From: Thysanoteuthis rhombus
Taxonomy: Eukaryota; Mollusca; Cephalopoda; Oegopsida; Thysanoteuthidae
DNA length: 64,000 bases
NCBI GenBank assembly: GCA_963457665.1
Contig: OY735215.1
Span: 38,887,325 to 38,951,324, forward strand
Direction of reading: 5' to 3'
The notes beneath the pieces are model-generated. The model worked only from the letters and a program-made list of their open reading frames with translations. It ran no database searches and was not told the origin of the DNA. The translations under genes and the position numbers were made by a program. This document shows positions 55,103-64,000 of the stretch, piece after piece. Positions within the stretch are counted from its first letter, which is position 1. Each line of letters begins with the position of its first letter.

Positions 55103-57429
55103 GTCTAGAGCCACATAAAAATATTTATAGCTTTACATCTGAAGCAGTTTTTGCTCAGGTTTAATTCTTTGTTGGCTACAAGACAAGTCCCAATACTACA
55201 ACAAGACAAGTCCCAATACTACAACAAGACAGTAACAGTGTTGAATTTCGTGACAAAGAAAGTGGATAATGGGAAGGGAGGTAATCAAAAGAAATTGATT
55301 GAAATCCACTGTTTAGATGGTTTTAGATTTTAATGTTGGGGGTTGTGCCTGGTTATCAGAAACTGCCATTTAGATGATTTTTAATGAAATGATATTTTTT
55401 TAAAAGTTTTTTGATTCAGATGTTAATCTGACGATGAAATTGACATTAAACCTGAAAATAAATTCCACAGCAAAAATAATTGCTTGTGAGTCCATTTAAG
55501 AATGTTCCCGAAATAAAATGTGACATTATATTGCTTCATGAAACTATTTTATCAAAGGTCAAATTTCTCTTTTTGTAAAAATTGTAAAAAAAATGGTAAA
55601 ATAATATATTAATGCATACATAGCAAAAATTAAATAAAAGTTTACTGACACCATTTATGCAGCCCCATCAATTGCCTTTTTTGCAGGTGGCCTCGCTCCC
55701 AATGTTCAAAATCTGTGTATTTTGAGGCCTCTACTCAATTTGTGCATAGTTTTGACATTACAAATAATTCCTTCATCTATATATGTAATGTATGATAGAT
55801 AGAGATTGATTTTTTCAGAAGGTAATATCTCTTAAACTGCTCTGATTTATAAATTTGAAAACTCAAATTATACATAAGACAGAACTATTCAATATATATT
55901 ATGTGGCAGTTCAATCTTTAATTATGATTTCATCAATGTATTAGTCTAATCTGAAAAGTGGGTCCACAGGCGGGCTTGATTTTCTATCTTCACATGTTTT
56001 TTCCTAATCAAGTGTTTAATTCATGATTCCGTTTGTTTCTAAGCTGAAAAAAATGTCCCAAGGGGTTCATTCTAAACCATTAATGATACCTTTGTTGGAA
56101 CCTGAACTCAGACACCAAAATCAAAGAAAATAGAATAACTTTTGAAGTAGAATTGCATTTTCCCATACAATTCTAACTCAGGGAATTTTTAAGAAAGGTT
56201 ATTATCAATATTCTAACTCATTTTGACCCGAACAAAAACAGCAGGAAAAGCAGAAAAATGTTAGATATTCGATGATATGTTTTCATGTATAAACTATATA
56301 TGAACTTGCCATCACAGTCAATAATAATAATTATAGTGTTAAAATTTAAAGTCATCTAAAAAAAATTCCCTTGAAGAATGAATATGGTCTGAATAAATTC
56401 TATTTATGACATCACTGACGTTTTCAACTGGAAAACAGTTATCTCCCTCGGCTAAGGAATCTCCTTTTAAACAGTTGTTTGTGATGATACGTTTGCTGGG
56501 TGGAATATGGTAAGAGTAGCCATGTTCTAATTTATAAATTGAAGAAAATAAATCACTGAAGAATATTCGGAAGAAATTGAAGAAAAAATATCAACAATAA
56601 AGTACCTGACTTTCAATAATTTTACATTGGAGAGACACATTCAATTTTTGACTTGTGTTTATTTAGTAAATCTTATATTGATATTTTTACATGAAACTGA
56701 TAGAATCATAAAATGCAGGCTGAAAAACAGATTACAGGACAAACAATTGGTATCTAATTTATACATATAATCTGATGTCTCGACATTTTTCTGCTTTTTC
56801 TGCTGATTTTATCCTGAAATAGAGTCAAGATGAGTTTGAATTTTAAAAATGGACTTTTTTTTTAATTCCTTGGGTCAGAATTCCATGGAAAGATGTGTTC
56901 ATGCATTCCAGTGGACCAACTTTTTTAACTAATCTATATATTAATGCATATACAATTGAAACTTACAATTAAGAAAATGGTATAGGAAGCTGGAATAAAT
57001 CCATTTTCTTTCGAATACACGCTAAGGAGAATCATTGATATCAATCAATTAAATTGAATTGATTGTTGCAAACTTCAATTTTTTAACTTTTTTTTTTCAT
57101 TCAGAAAATTTGAATGATTCCAACATATGTTGGTATGTCTACGTTAAAACATTGTAAGTTACCTCCCTTGAATAATTAACTCTCCATCAAGTTCATGTAA
57201 AGCAGTGATCTTTTACATGATAGGCTTGAAAAATGTATCAACAATGATAGCAGTAATGTTGAAGTTTGATAAACGAAAACTGCATAAAAAATAAAACTTT
57301 GTGAGTTGAATCTTCAAATGATATGTACTAAATAATTCTTTCATTAATATTATTTTTGTTATCAAATTTTTGTTATTAAATTTCAACTACCGGTGCAGGA
57401 CTCTATGAGACAATCCGTGAATTAGATTT
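55103..57429. other. unassigned AT-rich DNA
   Basis: Holds AAGGGAGGTAAT (55274-55285), AGTTATCTCCCTCG (56437-56450) and AGTTACCTCCCTTG (57157-57170), all variants of the mollusc-type motif. A CAAGACAAGTCCCAATACTA segment occurs twice, at about 55181 and 55201 (20-bp tandem). A reverse match to repeat B is at 56375-56430. No gene recognised. Confidence 0.5.
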
Positions 57430-58160
57430 TTAAAATAAAAAAGAATATCAAAAACAGATTTTTCTGCACTACTTTTAAAGATTCAATTTTGTTTCAATAT
57501 TTTTTAATGTGGTTACAGAGTTCTACTTTAAACCTTTTTCAAATGTTCTTTATTTGATGGACTGGCCACACTATGGATCACAGGTTTAGTGGCTAAAAGA
57601 ATGCATAAGCTGTAGTCATGGTTTGCAAGTTGATTTTACAAGCCATTCATACTACGGAAGTTTATTAGAAAATACTCTTAAGCTTTATAGATGGTAGTTC
57701 AGTTTTGTTTTGCTACTATCCCTTTGAGTGGGGTACAATTCCTTTCCAGATTTTTCCCACCTATATCACAAAGCTTAGGGTGTTTTCACAAAGCTGCTGA
57801 GTGCACAGGGAAATTTGTCTAAATGAAGAGTTTTCTACACTCTTTGCTCAAAGTGGGAATCAAACCCATATCCCTTAGTGAGTGATGCAGACGTGCTAAC
57901 CGTTTTATCATCAGAATAGATTTCTTAATGACTACTCCAGAAATGTAGACCTCCGTAGTCCAACCAATCAAAAAGATTCTATCACCTCTAGGTGTATGCT
58001 TCTTCAAAAGCTAATTTCACCATCTCTGTAGAAAAATTTATTCAATCCTTTTTGTATTTCTCATAACCTTGATCATACTTTTAATACTAACTTGTACACT
58101 TTTGAAATTTCAAGTCTTCCAGTGCCGAGTCAACCAATACAATGCAGTATGAGAATATAG
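57430..58160 (-). repeat. repeat F, minus-strand arm, with tRNA-derived SINE core
   Basis: This ~730-bp block matches 60405-61160 in inverted orientation (for example GGTTGACTCGGCACTGGAAG, ACACCTAGAGGTGATA, CCCTGTGCACTCAGCAGC, ATGAATGGCTTG). On the minus strand a tRNA-like head includes ACGGTTAGCACGTCTGCATC (about 57883-57902) and a B-box-like GGGTTTGATTCCC (57855-57867). The A box is weaker than in the other copy. Confidence 0.75.
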
Positions 58161-58257
58161 GCTGGATTTGCCTGAAATACACTGATATGTTTGAAATTTT
58201 ACAGTTTTTCCTGAAATGGTGGGTGGTACATCTGTATGTTGACAATTTTGGTGTTCT

Positions 58258-59745
58258 ATCATCATCTGTTGTAGGACATAGACCTTTCCCAGGATTCGCC
58301 ACACTTTTCTATCGTGGGTGTCGCAGAGCCAGTGCTTTCTGAATTTGTCTAGCTTGTCGCTTCATCTAGTACTCTGCCGGCCTCGGTTGCATATGTGATC
58401 TCTGAGGATCCATGTTGTGAGTCGCGATGTCCATTGAGTGTCTACCATTCTTGCGACATGGCCGGCCCATTGCCATTTGAGTTTTTTAATAGATTCTATG
58501 GTGACTCATATGTCTATCTTCATCCGGATGTATTGTGCTGTCTTGTGTTCTCTCCATATGAGGCCCAGCATAATTCTTCCATGTGCACGTTGTATGGTTC
58601 TCAAATGGTGGTTTGTCTCTTGGTTAAGTTCCATGTTTCAGCTCCATAAGTGACTATTGGGAGGATGCATTGGTTGTTCACCCTTCTTTTCAGGATTTTT
58701 TGAAGGTTGAGCTTGCTCTGCCAAAGGCTTGCTACCCTAAGGTGATTCTTTACTTGATTTCTTCTTCCTTTTTAGAGTCTCATGGAGATTTGTTGTCCTA
58801 GGTAAATGTGGTCTACTTTCTCCAGTACTGTCCTCTGTCCTCAATTCTAACCATTGTGTTCTCATTTCCGATGTGGTTGTTGCATATGATTTTCGTCTTG
58901 CTAAAGTTCATGTGTAGGCCAACTTTCTTGCTCTCTTCATTTAGTTCATCTGATATAAGTTGGAAGTTGTATAGGTTCTCTGCAAAAAGGGCGATGTCAT
59001 TTGGAAATCTGAGGTTATTCTGATACTTCTCCTTTTTTGGAACAGAAAGGGCTCTGTGTCATTATGTAGCCTGATAAAGGAGCTACTGTGACTATATATG
59101 TTACAGCACTCTGATATATACTGGATCTGCATCTTATAGAGTGATAGCCTCCATGACTTTAGCGATTTCCACTGAGTCAAAGGCCTTTTTGAAGACGATA
59201 AATGCAACAGTGAGTGGTAGCTTATATTCTGCTACTCTTTCTTTCAGCTGATCTATCAAATACAGGTGGTCCATGGTGGAGCAGCTTCTACTAAAGCCAG
59301 CTTGCTCCCAGGGTTGGTTTTCATCTAGTGTTTTTGTGATTTGTTTGGTGATAATTTTTGGGAAAAGTTTGTATATGCAGTTGAGCAGACTTATAAGTCT
59401 GTAGTTGTTGAGGTCTTTTGGGTTTCCTTTTTCGCATAAAAGCATCATGATTGCAGTGTTCCAATCATCTGGGACTTTACTTTGTTTTAGGCACTAGTTG
59501 AATAGGATGGCCAGTTTCCTAGTGATAATATAACCCAATTTTCAGAATAGGTTGATGGTGATCTTGTCTGATGTAGGGGGCTTTCCTTTCTTAGTTAGTT
59601 TGATGGCTTGTTTCACCTCCCATAGGGTCACTTCTGGGTAACCCTCGAGCTGGTTGCTCGCGTCTTGCATATCCTGATCATTGTTCTGTAGTCTTTGTTT
59701 GGATAAATAGTTTTTGGTAAAATTCTTTGGCAATAGAAACTGTTA
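58258..59745 (-). mobile_element. RTE-type LINE, longest copy (copy 14)
   Basis: Minus-strand, about 1.5 kb. From 5' to 3': FTKNYLSKQRLQNND, YPEVTLWEVKQAIKLTKKGK (region before the RT), KGNPKDLNNYRLISLLNCIY (fingers), AGFSRSCSTMDHLYLIDQLK, LTVAFIVFKKAFDSVEIAK (motif A, with V where the catalytic D of FIDF is expected), SSSFIRLHNDTEPF, then LNEESKKVGLHMNFSKTKI-type text, the ITLG.QAFGRASSTF block, KWQWAGHVARM equivalents and the terminal TTTCCCAGG/GGACATAGA region. The endonuclease domain is missing and the frame is broken several times, and the FADD segment is degraded. The 3' tail is reduced to GATGATAG. Confidence 0.9.
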
Positions 59746-60170
59746 TTTGACCAACATCTTTTGGTGGAATGCCGTGTTGAGGATGATCAATTGAAAAATT
59801 GGAAAAAGGGGTAATGAATGAATAAGTAACTTCTCTGGGCTTTTGTTGGATCACTAACAGGTCAGTTTTTTTTATTCATTTCTTGAAATTTATTTTAGTA
59901 GATGAAGTATCATAAATCATTATTATCAATTGTTGCCACTATTTTTCTCCATCTTAAATGTTGTTGGTTTTTATCGCAACTAAACTCCGGCTGGGTACTC
60001 CTCAGCAGTGAGTAAATGGAGATGAGAGTACTGACTTATTCATTGAACAAACCCCTTTTCCTGATTTTTTAATTGATCACCCTCCATTCCCAACAAGACA
60101 CGCTGCCAAAAGAAGTTGGTCAGGTGACGGTTCCTATTGAGTGACCAGCAGGACCTGTTCTATTTAAAAT
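59735..60170. repeat. dispersed repeat A, two copies in inverted orientation
   Basis: A plus-strand arm (about 59735-59845: CCAACATCTTTTGGTGGAAT, GATCAATTGAAAAATTGG, AATGAATAAGTAACTTCTC) faces a minus-strand arm (about 60010-60168, reading GACCAACTTCTTTTGGCAGC, GATCAATTAAAAAATC and CAATGAATAAGTCAG on that strand). About 170 bp separate them, with a piece resembling the tandem unit at 30845. Confidence 0.65.
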
Positions 60171-60257
60171 CTAGTCTACGTGTTATGCCAAGTGATTTGA
60201 GAGGCCTTTATTTCAAAAGATATAACCCATACCAAAGGAGTGTACGGATGTCATCAT

Positions 60258-60260
<3 letters not shown>

Positions 60261-60336
<76 letters not shown>
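60261..60336. repeat. GA dinucleotide microsatellite
   Basis: About 38 perfect GA units. Confidence 0.98.
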
Positions 60337-60343
<7 letters not shown>

Positions 60344-60404
60344 CTAACAAGGAATGTCATCAACAAAGAAATAATTGGTTGATTTGAAAGTTGAGTTCCC
60401 ATAA

Positions 60405-61160
60405 GCTTATTGTCATATTGTATCGTTTTGGTTGACTCAGCACTGGAAGACTTGAAATTACAATAGTGTACCAGTTAGTATTAAAAGTATTATCAAGGTT
60501 ATGGAAAATACACAGAGGATTGAATAGATATTTCACTGAGATAGTGAAACAAGCTTTTAAAGAATCATACACCTAGAGGTGATACAAAGTTTTTGATAGG
60601 GTGGACTGTGGAGGTCTACATTTTTGGAGTAGCCATCAAGAAGTCTGTTTAGGTAGTGTAATGGTTACCACATCTGCCTCATGCACAAAAGGGTCCAGGT
60701 TTGATTCCCACTTCGAGCAAAGTGCGGAAAACTCTTCATTAAGACAAATTTCCCTGTGCACTCAGCAGCTGAGAACACCCTAAGCTATGTGATTAAGGTG
60801 GGAAAAATTGGGAATGGAATTATGCCCTCTCCTACTTGAAAGGATAGTAACCTTCTGGTCACCTCTACCTTTTAAACAGTACGTGAACTACTATCTATAA
60901 AGCTTAGGGGCGTTTCCAAATAGCCTCCCCTAGTATGAATGGCTTGCAAAATCAACTTGCAAACCTTGACTACAGTATGTACTGCAGTTTGTTTAAGCAA
61001 CTTTTTCTTCTTTTTGCTGTGATCCATATTGTGGCCAGTTTATTAAACAAAGAACATCCATAACAGGTTTAAAGGAGAACTCCATAACCTCATTAAATGA
61101 AGATCATAGATATTTTTAAATTACAGAACCAAAACCAGTTTTGTATGTTGTTTGTTTAAT
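60405..61160 (+). repeat. repeat F, plus-strand arm, with tRNA-derived SINE core
   Basis: Inverted counterpart of 57430-58160. The tRNA-like part is well preserved: A box TAGTGTAATGG (60654-60664), TTACCACATCTGCCTCATGC, and B box GGTTTGATTCC (60698-60708). It resembles tRNA-Val or a Val-like tRNA. About 250 bp of shared sequence lie upstream of the tRNA-like part, so the conserved unit is larger than a normal SINE, or a SINE sits inside a bigger repeat. Confidence 0.78.
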
Positions 61161-61534
61161 GTATTGACCACAATCTGGGGAAAAATCTACCCACTTCTAA
61201 CCATTATTAGAAAGAACTAGCCACTTTTAGCCATTGAATATTTTTACAGTCTTCTGGCCCCATCAAACTAAAGATGGTCAAGTTTTTTTTTTATTGGAGA
61301 ATTCAATTTATTACAATTCCAATTCATACATACACAAAACTATCAAATAACATAGAACACAAGTGAAGCATACAAAATAATTTTATTTCATCTTTTACAG
61401 CATAAATCAGGTGCAACATTAAATTTTTCAAGTTCAGTTGCAATTTCACATTGTTTTGTGACCTAAAATACAGTAGGACATCAATATTCATGGACTGACC
61501 AAATGAGTTTTCACTTACCAACACTTAACCTAAT

Positions 61535-61770
61535 TTAGATGTTTTACATCTAGATCTAGATCTTTTGGTTGTATCTAGATTCCAGAAATTGTTATTTAGA
61601 TGATTTTTAATGAAAAAGAAAAAAAAAGGAAAGAAAAAGAAATATTTTTGTTCAATTCATAAAAATATGCTATAATTCTGATAAAAATCAATAGTATCTA
61701 AATGTCATAAATTTTTATGGTTAAAGTCACATTTGATTCATTAACAATATGTAATATATTTCCTAGAATT
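61535..61770 (+). repeat. dispersed repeat E, copy 2
   Basis: Same block order as 49435-49690 (TTTAGATGTTTTACATCTAG, GATCTTTTGGTTGTATCTAG, GAAATTGTTATTTAGATGAT, TCACATTTGATTCATTAA, ATGTAATATATTTCC), interrupted by A-rich sequence near 61612-61640. Confidence 0.5.
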
Positions 61771-64000
61771 TTAGATATGTATTAGGAGAATGTAGATGAT
61801 TCTAGATGTTTTTTTGACTCAATTCCAGATACAGAAGTGGAAAAAAAAAAAAAAAAAAAAATGGCAACTCAGCTAACGGTTTGTATTTATCTGTGGATTT
61901 CATATTCCGGTGGTCTTGGAACTTATCTACCATGGATAATGAGGTCCTACTGTACTTCATAATTTTATGGAAATTCATTTGAAAGTCACAAAATTGAAGA
62001 GAGGAGTTAGTGATACTGTTAACTGACTGAAAGAAAATAAAATAAAATAAAAATATAAACAACAAAGTTCGATCCTAACGTCACCAGCAGACTAAAACTA
62101 AATTCCAGTAACATCCTCATTAAGATTTCCAAATCGTATAATTCCAGCAGCAGAATTTTGTAAAAACATAAACACAAAAACAGAATTACCAAGTCTGAAA
62201 TGGACAAAAATTTAAGAACTTCCACATAGATTTAGCAATTTTTGGATTTCCAAATCTTCATTTGTCAAAGAGAGAATTGTGTCTGAAGACAGAGATTTAA
62301 CATCCATGAATGAACTTGAAAAATGAAAAGGTTTTGCTTGCTAACTTGCAATTATTAGAACAAGTATTTTCTAAAGTGAATGATTTTCCTGAAAACCTAG
62401 AATCAGTCCTGAAGTACAGGGGAGTGGGGTCCACTTAGGTAAAGCGTAATTAGAAAAGTTCTTTTTTTCTAAATATCTAGAAGAATAAATGTTATTAGAA
62501 GAGAAAAAAAAAACAACAAAAACCCCAAATAATGATAAATTAACCTTAAAAACAAAAAAGTTGTCATATCAGTTGTCTAATTACTCATTAGACAGATGGA
62601 GTAACCCCCGTCCCCTGCTAAAAATCCTGGATCCTCCCCTGTTCATCTCGAAATAAAAAAGAATTAAAAAAAAGTACTTTTTGAGTCAAGCCATTACTAA
62701 TAGATGTTATATCTACTTCCAAATGATTTGAATGAACTTCGACTATTTTTTTTAAAGCATGTTTATAGTAGTATTCATTGCGAACATGAGGAATGTTTTA
62801 CTTCAATGCACTTTAGTGATCTGAGCTCTACAGACAAAAAGAAATAACATTGAATAGTTAGTCCTTGCCACTTGACACCCCAGCAGTAGCAGAAAAAAAA
62901 AAAAAAATTATGAAATAAAGATAAAGCGATGTTTTGATAAAATCTGGGTAAAAGCTTTTCGGATAGTAAAATCTTGAAAATTTCACAGCCAATGAATTAT
63001 TAACATAAAAAAGAATAAAAAATCTATTACAATGATTAAAGCGTGTAACAGCAACCTTCTAATGAAATTGTCATGTTTGAAAGGTTATTCAATAAGAGAA
63101 GGGGCAAAAAGAAAGAAGTGCCTGCTGAATACACCTGGCAGGCTCGGTAGGTACCTTAATAAAGTAGTGGAGGGAAAAGAAAGAAAGTTGCCAACTGATT
63201 GCAAAGTTAAGACAAAGAGAAGGAAGGGAGGTGTAGGATCTGAGCTGTCAATTCAATCATTTTCCAGCCAGATCTGGCCGACCCCCCCCAATTAAAGCCG
63301 TCAAAAATCTACCATAGCCAATTAAATCTGATAAGTATGACGAGAATAAATGCACAATTTTTTTACTAATAATTTGTTCTGAGGTCTTAGGTTATAGCTA
63401 TTTTTTGGGGTAAGTTAGCTGGGAAAGGGAAAATGTAGCTGATTTTGGTCATTTTAAAAACAGTTTTAACTATAAATAAACCATACTTGGCCACACTGGG
63501 TGGAATAGGAAGGAAATTATTTTATTCTCTATCAAATTTTGAGGATAATACTCAAGTATTAAAATTAACCATTTCAAAATTTTTCTTCATCGAGTTTAAT
63601 TTTCAAACTGTGGAATTTCCACGCATTTTTGCTAGTATAAATAATCTGGTGGTGTCTGTCTTTGTTTTTTTGTCATGCTATGGAAACCACCTAAACATGG
63701 GCGCAGCTCAAGCAAATTTGGCATGCATTCTATTCCTCAATGAACCCAGGGGTTGGTTTTACAGTAAAAGTTTTAGAAAAAAAATATGATAATGATTAAA
63801 AATAAAGAACGAAATTTGATGTGGCAATGTTATAATAAATTTTCTAAAAACTAACAAATTTGTAGATGGGTTGAAAGCATCTAAAATTGAAGGAAAAAAT
63901 TCTTCCTGAACTATTTCACAAAAAAGTAGGAAATAACCCATTTTTATTTTCTAGACATGACTAGCAGATTTTTGTAAGCAAGAAAAAAAAAATCCCAGGC
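61771..64000. other. unassigned AT-rich DNA
   Basis: An A run lies at 61840-61860 and others near 62500 and 62890. A CAGGGGAG...CTCCCCTG pair (62417 and 62641) lacks a target duplication. The frames at 63032-63295 and 63445-63789 show no recognised domain. No gene can be supported. Confidence 0.5.

Noticed and set aside
55425-55465. Third hammerhead-like core (CTGACGATGAAA...)
   Set aside because: CTGACGA is present, but no convincing stem II follows and the GAAA position is uncertain.
62417-62641. Short inverted-repeat element bounded by CAGGGGAG and CTCCCCTG
   Set aside because: The inner sequences of the ends do not match, and no target duplication flanks them.

Overview
The window reads as non-coding, AT-rich, invertebrate animal DNA made mostly of old mobile elements. 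I found no convincing host exon, no functional tRNA or rRNA gene, no CRISPR array and no operon-like layout. A mollusc is the best guess. The evidence is repeated occurrences of an AGTTACCTCCCTTG / AAGGGAGGTAACT-type motif that is common in molluscan genomes, many RTE-type LINE tails ending in ATG/ATC triplets, several tRNA-derived SINE-like units, and abundant TA, TATC, AC and GA microsatellites. The species cannot be named from sequence alone.

Layout. 1-21 kb: sparse, old repeats. RTE fragments lie near 2.2-3.0, 6.6-6.9, 12.3-12.5, 13.4-15.3 (split by about 1 kb of foreign DNA) and 18.1 kb. A Penelope-like 3' end with a hammerhead-like core lies near 15.3-15.6 kb, and two copies of a tandem repeat family near 7.4 and 17.2 kb. 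21-35 kb: local repeats, a SINE-like unit, a possible hAT element (24.8-28.3 kb) carrying two abutting head-to-head RTE copies, a near-identical 152-bp repeat pair, tandem repeats, and a second kind of LINE (33.7-34.15 kb). 35-44 kb: long TA tracts, a second and third head-to-head RTE pair, an internally deleted mariner with both ends and TA target duplications, and a foldback insertion with a 14-bp target duplication and a hammerhead-like core. 44-49.4 kb: mostly unassigned. 49.4-55.1 kb: a ~90-bp palindromic minisatellite split by an insertion, a decayed IS630/Tc1/mariner transposase, and a hAT element with a perfect 8-bp target duplication and a LINE inside it. 57.4-61.2 kb: two ~730-bp inverted copies of a repeat with a tRNA-like promoter, enclosing the longest RTE copy, a second small inverted pair and a GA tract. 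61-64 kb: mostly unassigned.

No set of genes here works as a pathway. The strongest unifying signal is structural: inverted (foldback) arrangements recur at several scales (three RTE pairs, two other repeat pairs, and a perfect 37-bp hairpin). If transcribed they would form long double-stranded RNA. All coordinates of degenerate repeats are by eye and may be off by tens of bases.
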